Shown here one piece after another: positions 1 to 11,508 of a stretch of 64,000 bases of DNA. The stretch's first letter is position 1; each line of letters starts with the position of its first letter. The notes beneath the pieces were generated by a model that had not been told where the DNA came from, made no database searches, and saw only the letters and a list, made by a program, of their open reading frames with translations. The stretch is from Morchella semilibera (Eukaryota; Ascomycota; Pezizomycetes; Pezizales; Morchellaceae): the NCBI GenBank assembly GCA_009192285.1, contig CM018609.1, positions 637,282 to 701,281 of the forward strand, in the 5' to 3' direction. The position numbers and the translations under genes were made by a program.

Positions 1-596
1 AGGCGGAGATAAAGATGGACATTGGGTGGGAATCTGATGCTGTTAGACTTGACCAGGAGGGGGAAAGGGGTTTCTGGTCATACCATAGCGCATGGAGTGG
101 ATGAGCTTCGTGAGATCGTCCGCGAGGAAGGTGTGGTGCATGACCTCGTACTTCCACAGGTCGTACTGCTGCTTGGCTGGCAGATCCCCAAAGATGAGGA
201 GATATGCCGTCTCCAGGAAGTCGCTCTTCTCGGCAAGCTGCTCAATCGGGTATCCGCGGTGCATAAGGAAGCCCTTGTCGCCATCTATAAATGTGATTTT
301 TGACGAGATGGCGGCGGTGTTGAGGTATGCTGGGTCAAAGATGCGGATGCCGTTGGCAGTGTCGTCCGTGTCGATTCCATCCTCGGTCTTGGGGACTGGG
401 CCCTTGAGAGCCTTGAAGGCCGTTGCGGGGATTGAGTTATGGGTTATTGGGATGACGATGGTCTTTCCAGTGCGGTTATCGATCACTGTTATGGAGTTGT
501 CGCCTTTTGAGGGACTGTGAGAAGTGTTAGTTACGCTTTTCAAGGTGGGGGTGGGTGGGTGTAAGAGGCTTACGCTTGTGAGGTTATAACGGCCAT
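1..596 (-). CDS. Citrate synthase, non-mitochondrial type (5' part; runs off left edge)
   Basis: Condenses acetyl-CoA and oxaloacetate to citrate; this form probably serves the glyoxylate cycle in peroxisomes. Exons read from the sequence are 596-574, 514-84 and 33-1 (continuing beyond the window). Both introns (573-515 and 83-34) start GTAAGC or GTATGA and end CAG. The first exon encodes only MAVITSQ plus two bases, and joining it restores one frame. The joined protein carries family landmarks: IDNRTGK near the N-terminus, GIRIFDPAYLNTA, the ITFIDGDKGFLMHRGYPIE block, and YDSHPM formed exactly across the second intron. No mitochondrial presequence precedes the IDNRTGK block, unlike the mitochondrial isoform, so peroxisomal or cytosolic location is inferred; the C-terminal targeting signal lies outside the window. 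Identity is firm; the compartment is an inference. Confidence 0.9.
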
Positions 597-2573
597 GGTG
601 AAGGGTCTTTATGCAGGGACGGATGTGCTAAGGCGTGTCAACGGGAGTGCTAGAAGAATGTGGAGTAGAATCTAGGAGCTGGGGGGACCGTACTAGTATA
701 TAGGTAGATAGAATAGGTTGTGTAGGTGTATCTGAGAAGTGGGGAGAAGGGCAGGAGGTGAGAAAGAGAGAGGGAGAGGGAGAGAGAGACCCGTGATCGT
801 GAGGTCTCAATCTTTGTCAGGGCCGTGGTTAACCCGTAAGCTTGTGATCGGTTGTGTTGCTCTAGGTACGTCATCTGCTTTACCGAGGCATCTCGGTCGT
901 CCCAGTTTCATCGATCAGCAGCACCCAATAGACAGACCCCTTTAGAATAGATATTGCTTTTGTCGAATTGGCTGCGGGGATCCGTTGCATGTATCGATTT
1001 GTGAACCGTGAGGGCTCTTAACAGTTTGATGTTAGCTATAAGAGTATGCATCTCCTAACAATAACTCGTAGTTAGGCTGTCTCCTACTCGTCTGTCAGCT
1101 TTCATGACTTGGTGGACGTCTTTCCAAGACCACCGGGTGGGTTCTCACCTCTCCGTACATGATGGTGCGTGCGTTGCCGACGGAATAATGGAGCTACAAC
1201 AGAGAGTGCCATGGAGGCTCCGGGAACACTCCATAAAAGCCCACCGAGATATATCTCGGAAGACCGGATGAAAACTGGGCGGTATAGCGGAGATGGATTG
1301 TGGGGTAGTGAAATAGTTTTACAGAGAGAAGGGAAAGATCGAGAGTTCAAGGTCAATAGATTCACATAGTATCTGATGGATAATAGGATATGGACTGCTT
1401 AAAATAGGCACTAGGATCCTTTTTGACTCTCTATGGATTATCCAAAGTGGATATCGTCTCTACTTTATAGGAACGAAAGAAAGCATTATCCCGATTAGAA
1501 AAGACAAAGACCTATTAAGGAAAGACAAAGAAAACAAAGATTTTACGCTGATTCGTCAGCTTCTTTTTCTTGTCTCGAACCAGACCCAATTCGGCTTAGT
1601 GTGGTTGATAAACAACTTGGTTGCCATCTCAACGCCAGGTTTATTAATTATCCTAGGCACGTGACCCACCTAGCGTCTGGTTCGAGACAACCTATTGCTA
1701 GCTTTTCGGGTTAGACTTTTAGGAAGTGCTATGCAGAAATCACGAGAACTTTTGTCACCTTACAATAGCTCCCGGGGTTCCTGCATCACGTGAGTTGTCA
1801 CCGCACCTCTAAGATTCACAGGCGATCACTCGTCGCTAATGCCCCCCGAAAACTATAGAGTAGTATAGTCTCGGCCAAGTTTACTTTGTGGTCCTTTGGC
1901 TTTGAGTCTATGATTACTTCTTTTTGTGAAGAGGACAGAGCAGTACAAGACTCGGTTGACATGACTGGCTACATGTATATACAGTATAAGAGAGATGTCT
2001 TATATAGTATATAACCCATATGACAGTCACATATATGTGTATCGGACAAATAGCCCTAAGCACTTGAATTTGGAAGAAAACAACACTTCTGTTAGAATTA
2101 TTACTTACACAACTTACCATTCACGAATGAACACTCGCACCAGTTTATGACGCCGTGGTATTCATTGCGCCTGACATATTACATTCAAAAAATCACACTC
2201 TTGTCGTGATTTCATACTCTAGCGCAGCGCCACCCCAACTTCCCCCCACTCTCAGTACCCCGACATACACTCTGGACACCTTTGTCAAACCCACCAGCCC
2301 CGTACATTCTAAATAGAAAAACATGGCTGCGCGTGCGTATGCCACCGCTAGATTACAGTCTTTCCATCTCTCCGTTACAACTACCTTCAGAACTCCGCTG
2401 CGGCCATCTATAAACTCCTACTCTGGACACAAGGTACAATAAATTGAAAAACGCCGTCCTAGGGTTGACAGTAATACTAAAGCCTTCCGCCACCTCTTTA
2501 TTTTCTTTGGGGGAATTCCTATAAAACGACAGATTTCATCTAGAGAGGACCTAAGGAGAGGGGAAGAGGGTAA
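597..2573. other. Intergenic: citrate synthase promoter and a foldback
   Basis: No coding region is supported. Positions 758-792 are a GA-rich run (CT-rich on the coding strand of the citrate synthase gene), a common fungal promoter feature. 1244-1259 is a perfect 16-bp palindrome (CCGAGATATATCTCGG). 1570-1690 is bounded by a 16-bp perfect inverted repeat, listed separately. An ORF at 1102-1365 (-) has no family features. Confidence 0.5.
1570..1690. repeat. 121-bp foldback with perfect 16-bp inverted ends
   Basis: The left arm TTGTCTCGAACCAGAC (1570-1585) and the right arm GTCTGGTTCGAGACAA (1675-1690) are exact reverse complements. The interior is non-coding. The size and the terminal inverted repeats suit a miniature inverted-repeat element, but no target-site duplication is evident at the edges. 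The arm contains GGTTCGAGAC, which resembles a pol III B box, so a relation to tRNA-like sequence is also possible. Confidence 0.45.
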
Positions 2574-4770
2574 CTAGATGGTCCTTATATATAAAGGCTG
2601 GATGATATCTGTCGATACTCCGTGGTCTTCTGCACATCCTAGGGCCGTCTTCCCTTCGATATCTCTTGATGAATTACCTGCAACTTTCTCAAGCTCAGAA
2701 CCTTTACTGATCTTATCGACCCTTTGCGGCTGCTAGGTGAAGTGTTATCTTGCCATTGATATTATAGCTGAGATGTTGGCACCCTTGGAGAGTAGGAACG
2801 CTATCATCTCTCTATATCCCCACCATTTGCTGCGTGGTGAAGTACCGTCCACCCTTGGTCATCTACAGCTAAGATATCGGCATCTCTGGAAAAAATGCAT
2901 TCCGTTAGTCTTCTATCCCCGTTCTCCACTGCGTAGTGGAGAACGGTCAATCCCCCTTTATCGGCAGCTGAGATGTCAGCACCTTTGGAAAGTATGAGAT
3001 TCGTTGAATCTATGTCCCCCCAATTGGCTGCATAGTGGAGAACCGTCAATCCCTTTTTATCGGTAGCTGAGATGTCGGCGCCTCTGGAAAGTAGGGACTT
3101 GGCCGAACCTATATCTCCGCGATGAATTGCATGATGGAGAGCCGTCAATCCCCAATTATCGGTAGCTGCATACTCGATCAGCAAGCGAAGAATAGAAGCT
3201 CGGTTTATCTGATTGTCAGAATAGTCCAACTTGTAGCGACCGAGATATTTCAATTGCGCCCAGAAAAATTGCCACGATTCCTCTGTTTATCTATCTCCGC
3301 AGAGAGGATACCAGCTTTATCTTCCAGTAACTCCTGGGCGGCAGAAACATGTCCTAGAAGACATGCTATATGTAGCGGACGAAAAGTAGCTTCAGGATAT
3401 TGCAATCTCAGGCCTTCGTACCCCAAATACCTTAAGTACATGGGATACTTTCCCGCTAATGACAAAAATTTCAAGACAAGGCCCTTCGATAAATTCTCTT
3501 CGCATGTTGTAATGCGGAAAAGCGAGTACTCATGCACACGAAGATAATTAAAAAGGGAATATTTTCCCGATTTATAGCAGCCAAGATAGGATCGATTCTT
3601 ATAGAATCCTTCACTCGAGAGCCATGACAAACAGGCCCTCGCGACCTTGAAACTTGTAAATCCCAGAATGAGGGGATGTGTAAGAAGGTGCTCCTGGGTG
3701 GTATAGTGAACTAGTCGTACGGTGTTATTCTCTTTATCAAAATTTACCAAGCCAGCGCAGACACATCGTCTGCATGTGAGGTAAACTCGAATCGTCGAAG
3801 GCAGTGCAGTCCTCATCGGCTGTTACGGCTTCCTGGGGTTGACTGATCGTAAGAACTTCCCTAGCTTTCACCAGCCAGGAAAGGACCCTTACGCCAGCTC
3901 AAAGCGGCTTTGATTTTGAGCACGAAGAATTTCCATAGCCCTGTTGTAGGTAGGGTCGAGGCATGCCATACCGCCGCTATCTTGAGAACTTTTAGTTCTT
4001 TTGAATCTCTAAAGATTTGATTTTTGCTTGTCTGTTGGCACAGGCGTTCGATATGAAAGTGGACAAGTGAAAACCTAGAAAATACGTGTCAATAGAGCGA
4101 TCTGGCCAACAACCTCTGAATCTAAATATTTAGTTCTTGGCGGCAGCCCTTGGTGTGAAAATCCCGCCAAGAGCTCAAACAGGGATTGGCCTAATAAGTT
4201 TGGGTTCCTAATAGAACGTACATTCCCTTAGCACAGACCGAGTTCACCACTTTTGTCTTTGCTAACAAGACTTTTCACTCGAGGGTATTCGGGAGTTTTT
4301 TGTTCGATATAACCAGCGATTTTTTCGTCCCCCGCCCAAAGCTTCACTTTCAGTATTTTGTCGAAGGAAATCTGGACGTCTTCTAGGTGCTCCCTACTGG
4401 TCAAAAACAAGTTCATCCCATCATTCCCCATTCTATGAAACAATGGGAAAAGCCCCTTCCTTTGGTCATTTTGATCGCATTCGTCCAGGGCATCAAAAAC
4501 GAAAAAGGTTCTGGTAGAAGATCTCGTAACACCAAGGAGAATGCTATAAAAGTCCTGAAAGTTCGGTTTTTTCTGATTTTTGTAAAAGGGTCTCCAAGGT
4601 CCTTGGGTAAAGGGTGAACTGGTGCCCGAGAGAGCTGTTTTACGAGACTAGCAAGCTACGCGCGTGTCGGCTTGCTCTTTGTAGTTGAAGTATATATAGG
4701 CTACCCCTCAACCAACTTCACCTTGGATCATGGAGGCTGTCGATCATGAGAGCTAGCAAGGTTAGACTTA
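2574..4770 (-). pseudogene. NACHT-ankyrin (fungal NLR/STAND-type) pseudogene
   Basis: This is a relic of a NACHT NTPase with C-terminal ankyrin repeats, a family tied to fungal non-self recognition. Read on the minus strand it holds, in order: AYIYFNYKEQ (about 4680-4710); SLVKQLSR; the Walker B block FFVFDALDECD (about 4477-4510); NLFLTSREHLEDVQ; CAKGM then FSLVHFHIERLCQQT, joined across a 147-nt intron (4221-4075, GTACGT...CTAG); the winged-helix segment VRVLSWLVKAREVLTISQ; NTVRLVHYTTQEHL (about 3690-3730); and about five ankyrin repeats of the form GLTVLHYAANWGDIDST down to a stop at 2574. These pieces lie in different frames: at least seven frame changes are needed, some at short A runs and several not, and one stop (TAA after RFELA) lies inside a conserved motif. 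No Walker A could be found upstream of 4770. It is therefore dead and 5'-truncated or very diverged. Confidence 0.85.
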
Positions 4771-6936
4771 TATAAAATTCTAACCACAATGATAGAATAC
4801 CTTAGAAATGTCTTTCTAGCGCTAGCTATGACTTTTTCATTAGTACATTTATGACAATGGCCCCATAGTAAGTAATATATCTATACTATATTACTTACGA
4901 ATACCGTGACCTAAAAGAAGCCCACGGTTTCAGGTTTTTCCAGTTTTGCACTGCTGGTTCGTCTATGATCATATGAGCCACTGTCCGGTTCCATCTTTTC
5001 TCCTACCGCTGATTTCAATATGTCGCTCGTTGAAAGAACCCAGGCATGCCAATCAAGAACGCCAACTCGGTTAGCGTCTAAATAATAAAGTAAAATCCCC
5101 ACTAGCTCAGTTTCACTCCTTATGCGGAAGTCAGTTGGGTCTCTTAGGCCATGTCCTCAAATACCATTATTTCTTATATCCTCCTTTTTCTCACTCTCTC
5201 TCACCCCACGAAGAGCTGCCCCCAGCCGAATTGCTTTGAGGTCAGCTTTGTAGTGCAAAGAATCATTAGCAGCAAAATTAGATCGCCCTGACGCATTGAT
5301 AGTGCGCTGGGCTATTTCCTACTTCCCACGTCCAACGAGTCTTATTGCCCCAAACGCCGCATTCCGTTCTAGAGAGGCCCTTCATAATCATTCATACTAA
5401 TGTCCTTTGTAGACCGCACGTACGCCGGACGTACACATATGTGTATACGCAAACGGAACCAAAGTAATACTCGGGGTTATGGAAGACGGTACACGGGATA
5501 TTGGAACACGACCCCCAGGTCGGGAGGACGGAAGAGGATACGGATCTCAGGCAAACGGAACCCCACTCCACTACCAATGCATACCAGGGCGCAGCGCCTT
5601 TTTGCAAATACGCGGATTAACTTACGCATGATCAGAACTTATGGCAAGTGTTAGGCTTGTCTTAGGCCGTTCGGTTTCCATAGGGAGCTCCATAGTTTCC
5701 TCCTTCCTGAATGGCCATTTGTATCTGGCCTTGATGAAAAAGAGCATACGCCGCCTCCCACCCGGCCTAGACTTCTCTAGGCTGGGCTCTAACTCTTCAA
5801 GCCCCCCTCCTTTATTTCCTCGCCACGATTTCGGAGTGAAGTCTCAACATTTTGCGAGATCGTTGATCCAGGGTCCTGTATATTCTCTTCTACCTCTTTA
5901 AGTATCCCCATAAGCAAAGTAAGCTCATTACTTATGTTCGACTAGTGCTCCCTTGGCGTCTTTGAGGTAGTTTGCTCAAGCAGTTACTTTCGCCGCGATG
6001 TCAATGAGCCCATGCCAACGATGCCCGTTGCAGTGCCTAAGGCCTCCATCGTGCGGTGTACCGAGTAGTCGTATACGTATCTTATACAAAAGTAGGCCGT
6101 CCTTATTACTGCGGTTTGTCTATGGTAGTGGTAATTGTGATGGTGGTCAATCTTAATAAGGCTGAGAATGGAATTGGGGTCGGACTAGAGCTCGTTGCGG
6201 GGTGGTTGTAGGCGGGCTTGGCTCTTGGGATAGGTGAACTACATATGGCGCGAGAAGGCATAGGGGGTGTGTCAACCTCAGAGGTACTTTTTTTTGCGTG
6301 GAAATTTGGGAGAGCTCCGCCGTTAGGCTGGGCTAGTCGATAATCTCCACATATTGAGAGGCCGGATACCCCACAATTTCCGGTGCAGATATATTTGACC
6401 GAGTGATATTTCATGAACCGAGCACTCCCTTCTTTCTGTCACGAATTCGTATCTCTACATACCACTAGAGAAATCCAGGGGGTGAGCTAGATCGCTAGAC
6501 AAACCCAAGGCAGCTATATATATTCACCATCTCTTTGTCTATTTTTCCCACCTGAAATTCCTAAGAACGTAAGAACATGAAGAACGTTTTTTAATTGTCA
6601 GGATCCACCAAGAGCAACGCCTTGTTGAACTCGGCTTTAGGTTTACGAGGAGCTAGTCGTACCCCATACCCCAGGAGTGCGCCTAGATCTAGATTTATAT
6701 AGCTATAGATAGTATTAGGTGATACTAGCATGCCATATATACATGCACTCATATTCTGTTAATATAACTACATATATTGGGTATATAAGGACCCCCATAG
6801 ACCCGTAATATCGGGCAGATATCCCCAACCAAGCCAACCATATCCCAGCTCCATCTCTAGCCACACCGCCACACCGCCACAACCCACGAGTTAGCTCTCC
6901 CTCCACCCACCACCTGCACCACCGCACACCAGCACA
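4771..6936. other. Intergenic; hairpin at 4868-4898
   Basis: No gene is supported. 4868-4898 is a perfect hairpin (12-bp arms GTAAGTAATATA / TATATTACTTAC, 7-nt loop). ORFs at 4911-5102 (-), 5400-5654 (+), 5641-5901 (+) and 6106-6414 (-) show no recognisable motif or splice-extended frame. Weak TATA-like stretches (for example 6718-6790) lie upstream of the next gene. Confidence 0.4.
4868..4898. repeat. Perfect 12-bp stem hairpin
   Basis: GTAAGTAATATA (4868-4879) is followed by a 7-nt spacer and its exact reverse complement (4887-4898). It lies just outside the 5' remains of the NACHT-ankyrin pseudogene, so it could mark an element boundary, a cruciform or a transcription end. No function is shown by sequence alone. 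Confidence 0.5.
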
Positions 6937-8091
6937 ATGACTACTACGCCCTTCCCACTGCCGCCAGGCCTCCCCCCTACCGACACGCTCTACTACCCCG
7001 CGCACCCAAATGCCGCCCCCGCTACCTACTTCCTCTTTCTCCCCGGCAACCCGGGGCTGATCGAGTACTACCGGAGCTTCCTGGGCACGCTGTCCGACCT
7101 GCTAGACCGCCGCGTGCACGTGCTCGGCGTGTCGCACGCGGGCTTCTACTCGCGCCAGGGTGCGGCCAGGGATGAGGGGCCGCACTACTGGACACTTGCG
7201 GAGCAGGTGATGCACAAGGTCGATGTTGTCGAGTGGATTGTGGGCGGCTGTGGGGAGGTGGGGGGAGACGGTGAGAGCGGGAGGCGCCCAAGGGTCATCA
7301 TTGCAGGGCACTCGGTGGGTGCGTATATTGCGATGGAGACGCTGCGGGTACTAGGGGAGCGGAGGGGGAAGCTGGGGCACAGCCAGAAGGACGCGGAGGG
7401 TGAGGGTGAGGACGAGGACGGGGTGGAGATGCTGGGGGGTGTGATGCTGTTTCCGACGGTGGTCGATATTGCAAAGAGTCCCAGTGGGAAACTCTTGAGT
7501 GTATGTATAAGACTCAGATGTCGGGTTGAAACTGTGCAGTTGGCTAACTAAATATATTAGGGCCTCCTATCGTTGACAGGCTCGCGCCTGCCTCTCCTCG
7601 TCTCGCAGATTGCCCGCCCCCTCTCACTACTCCCCACTCGTCTCGTATACACCTTGATCCGCGCCATCACCGCGCACCCGCCATCCGCGGCGGCGACGAC
7701 GCTCTCACTGCTGACCACTCCCGGCGCCGTCTTCCAGGCACTCTCCATGGCACGCGATGAGATGGACGAGATCACGCACGACAGATGGGACTATGACATC
7801 TGGGGGAGTGAGAAGGCTGGTGTTAGTAGGCTGTGGTTCTACTTTGGAAGGAGGGACCACTGGGTCGCGGAGGAGACAAGGGAGGCCATCATGAAAACTA
7901 GGGGCCGCGGTATGGGCGAGGACTGGAAGCCGAAGATGGTTCTAGATAAGGAGGGAATCCCTCATGGGTTCTGCATAGGTGAGTCTGTTTTGGTCCGAGG
8001 CGCTCTAGGTGTGTGCTGACTTGCGATAGATCATGGTGAGGTTATGGCGGAGAAGGTCGCGGTGTGGGTGAAGAGTATGTTGGGCGAGTAG
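6937..8091 (+). CDS. Lipid droplet-associated hydrolase (LDAH / DUF2305 family)
   Basis: Predicted alpha/beta-hydrolase of the family that coats lipid droplets and acts on ester lipids. Exons are 6937-7500, 7561-7978 and 8030-8091 (347 residues), with introns GTATGT...TTAG (7501-7560) and GTGAGT...ATAG (7979-8029); phases close to a single frame ending at the TAG at 8089-8091. Family signatures include FLFLPGNPGLIEYYRSFL near residue 30, VHVLGVSHAGF, the nucleophile elbow GHSVGAY at about residues 124-130 (serine near 126), the acid region FGRRDHWV near 286, and HGFCIDHGE near 322, which supplies the candidate catalytic histidine and is completed across intron 2. Length matches the family. 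Codon use is GC-rich. A GEGEDED insert at about residues 150-165 is low-complexity. The family call is firm; the natural substrate is unknown. Confidence 0.9.
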
Positions 8092-11000
8092 AGCCTTTTA
8101 TGTGCTAGTAGAAGTTAGTGGTAGGATTGGTATGATAGATCTCTTTTCTCTTTTTTTTCCTCTTTCTCTTTTCAATTGTTCATCCCCCTAGACCTAAAGG
8201 CTTTCTTGGCATAGGAGCTCTTTCTGGCAGATACCAATGCACCTATAGATACCACTGTTTTTCATAGCCATTATCGACCAATAGATTAGGTGTTGGTTTT
8301 TTTTGGTTGCTATTAACATCACCGAGTGATATTTTGTGCATATACGGTTACTCCTAGAATAGTTTAGATAAATTCAATTGTGGCTAGGTTGTGACGTTCA
8401 ACCCGGCTTAATCTTGTCCCCCAGCTTGATGCTGGTTGATGGCTATAGTTGTAACCCCAGCTATTGAGCATATTATTCCATTCTCCCATATTCTACTAGG
8501 TATCGGTGCACTTCTACTTCGCAACCTTATCATACCCTAAGGATCCCCCTCCGGACAGGGCCTCAATAGGATACGTAGCAATCCTCAATTAGAAAGCCAC
8601 ACGGGCTCGGCTGGGCTACTGTTGCATCACGACACATATGCAGTCTGAATCCCCTTCTAGGCCATATATAGGTAGACTACATGTGGAGTAGTGGCCGCGC
8701 CCGGCTATTATTTGAAACCCCTGGCGTTATTGAGTGCATTGCCGAGCACTCCGTATAGATCATCTCCAGGGTTAGGGTTTTGTGTCAGAGACAGACCAGG
8801 ATGTAACTAGATGTATGTATTTGTAAACTGTAGTTACAGCAACGCTGCTCGGAGTCTTGACTCTCCGTAGAACTGAATGTTGAACATATACTTAGTAGAC
8901 GCTTCGGTCCCGTGACTCGCTCTTGGGTATCTTGATAATCCCTCACTTTGGCCCGACGTTTGGTAAGGATGCGAGATGTTTCACCGCCGGCCGCGTCGCG
9001 TCGGCGATGACTCCGTTGGATGGGGCCGGCCGCCGCACGGGGTGCACGGTTCTTAGTATGTCCTGAGGGGGCAGCTGCAGGTCGTGTCGCCTGCAGCAGC
9101 TACAGGGCCCCGACCTGGCAGACTGAGCATAAGAAGAAGAAGAAGGGCAAGCGGCGGTGGATCGTAACCAGTAGGTGGTGGGTCAAAGATATATATGTGC
9201 GGCGCGCGGACATCCCAAAAGTGTGGGGCCCGGCAGAGTACAGACTGTACTGTGGACGTGGAACAGCAGTGAGTTACTGATAGATGTAGGGATATGGACT
9301 TCCTTAATAGGTCATAGGATTACTAAAAAGAGTGAATTGATTATTCGGTCTTATGGGTAAAGCCCCTATTCTTATAGATAGACGAAATAAAGAAAATAGA
9401 TCCATGTCCAGCAGTTACTATGAGTGTTCTGGGGGGAGAAACATTATGATGGGGGAATTACCACCACGTAGAGATACCACCCGAGTGATGGCTCATGTCC
9501 CAATATATGCTGTATGCACAAAACGGAGATGCAAGGCCCGAGTTACATAACTCTGAATGTGTGCCCCAAGCCCGTAGGAGGCAAGCTCGGAAATTTGGAT
9601 GGGGGCCGGATGTAGTGTTGCCGTCTACCACTGTTGCTTTTCCGTTCCGGGATGTGCACCCGATCGATCGGTTACCGAGAGTGGAGCTGCTCCTAGGCAC
9701 GGAGGAAGGTGAGTGTTTGGGTGAGTTGAGTGAGCATGGGCCAGACAGACAAGACAGACAGCCTTGTAGGCAATTGCTTTTTTTGTTTCTTCGTTCCTCC
9801 GTTCCCTCGTTCCTCCTCCGTGGAATGGGAGAGTGGGGTGGGGAACGAGGTATGTAAAAAAAAAATCTTGAATTAGAGTAGAGTGTGGGAAAAAAGGCTG
9901 GGGGGGATAAGCTTTGATAGACCTCAACCCTACTGTGCTACCTACTATACTACCCTCTCTAGATACAGTACTTCTGCAAGGAGGGGAATGTGGAGGGGGG
10001 CGATTAGGATTTTTGTTTTGGCTTGGGGGGGGGGATCCACAAACGGCGGTGTCATGATATGATCGCCCGTCATGTTACATGATACGCGGAGAGGCTGGTG
10101 GGAAAAAAAATTTAAAAGAGATTGGATCTTTTCATGTGATCTCCGCTTGAGGATTATTTTTGGGCTTGCTGGAAATCTCTAATCTGCAAGGCTGGCAGGA
10201 TTTTCATGTGTGAAATGAGGCATATTGATATCATCGTGCTACTTACTTAACTTTTCTAAATGTAGTAGAGGAGATGGCAAAGTCAGAAATTCAGATGAAA
10301 ACCTGCACGGTGAAACAAGAACCCAAAGCTCAGCTTTTGTGCACAGAAGCTGTGTGTTCTCTGCTCTTTGATCTTGTGTGAGTGTGTGTGTGTGTGTGTG
10401 TGAGTGAGTGAGAAGTATGCCTGGTGACGAGTGACAGCTTCAGCCCTTCCCAGCGCTTCCTCACGCACCCCCACAGGCGCTGCCTCTTAATCCAGAAGGG
10501 GCTACAGTTGTTTTTCGGGGAGAGGAGATCGCGGAGTGCGGGAGCCAACGAACTTGCCAAGTTTTCCATCAAGTTCGTTCCTGGAACTAGTCCTGAAGAG
10601 TTACATGAGCGGCTAAACATAAACAAAACTGTTAAAACGCCAGCGAAAACGGGGCGGAAAGGGCCACACTGCAACAGCTAAAAGTGCAATTTTGGTTAGA
10701 AGGGGGGGATGGTGATGCTTGAATGCGAATACTCAATCAGGCAATACCTAACAGCCTTAAGAAGTTGGGACTGGTGGTTGCCCCCCTCAACCTTAGTTTT
10801 TGTCTGTATTGTCAGCCACCTCCCCCCCCGGTCCATGTCCATGTCCAATCCCAAGACGTCCAACCTCCCCTGAGTAGGTACAGTTGACAAACGTTGAGTA
10901 TGAGAAGTGAGTAAAGGACGTACGTGAACGGGTGTAAGAGAAACTGTGTAGGAGTTCCCTTTCCACACACCCCTTCAACCTAACCCATCCTCCCAAGTTC

Positions 11001-11508
11001 CTCTCTACCACTCTCCCCTTCTCATCATCATCGTCAATCCCCTCCCCCACACAATTCTCTCCTCTAATTTCGCTACCCTTTCACCTTAGCTTAGTGCCAT
11101 ATTTCTTCCCTCTTGTTCCTTCATTCCCACCCCTCAGACTGCTTCGTTGCCAATCGTCTGAGCCAACGTTCAAACAATCCCGGGGAATTGGGCACGTTTA
11201 CTGTTTCACGGAATTTTTTTTTTTAAATCTCTTACTCGATTCTCATCACAATTCTATGTAAAAATGCCCCCCTCCCGCCCATCCCCGAATTGTCATCGGT
11301 TGATTCTGTCCAATTGCTAACGTGCCTACAGCCGACAAGTCACTCTGATACATCGGCCATCGAACAGCCCCCCCAAAAAAACCACGTTTTGCTACCCACC
11401 CAAGCATCCAATCGCCAACGCACCATAAGGAGGCAGGTCTTCCAGCAAGTACATACATACATACATCAACATCAACTCGCACTCGAAGGAGCTTCATAGG
11501 GTAGATTT
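8092..11508. other. 3.4-kb intergenic stretch with microsatellite and CT-rich leader
   Basis: No convincing gene. A (GT)n microsatellite lies at about 10376-10405. 10970-11140 is strongly pyrimidine-rich and precedes the 11509 gene, as in many fungal promoters. ORFs at 9020-9360, 9495-9857 and 10330-10681 (both strands) overlap each other and the microsatellite and carry no known motif. Confidence 0.5.
10970..11140 (+). promoter_or_regulatory. Pyrimidine-rich promoter/leader of the coiled-coil gene
   Basis: The plus strand is dominated by CCC/CTC/TTC runs ending about 370 bp before the ATG at 11509. CT-rich stretches near transcription starts are common in filamentous fungi. The exact start site cannot be read from sequence. 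Confidence 0.35.

Noticed and set aside
22-520. Two overlapping plus-strand ORFs
   Set aside because: They are antisense to the citrate synthase exon, whose minus-strand frame is conserved and spliced.
1102-1369. Opposed ORFs of 66-87 codons
   Set aside because: No motif, no splice extension, and both strands are open over the same bases.
4044-4221. Apparent 150-bp insertion within the NACHT pseudogene
   Set aside because: A GTACGT donor and TTTTCTAG acceptor join CAKGM to FSLVHFHIERL in frame, so it is an intron, not a transposon.
10283-10681. ORFs on both strands around the GT microsatellite
   Set aside because: Poly-His/Thr content comes from the repeat; no conserved features.
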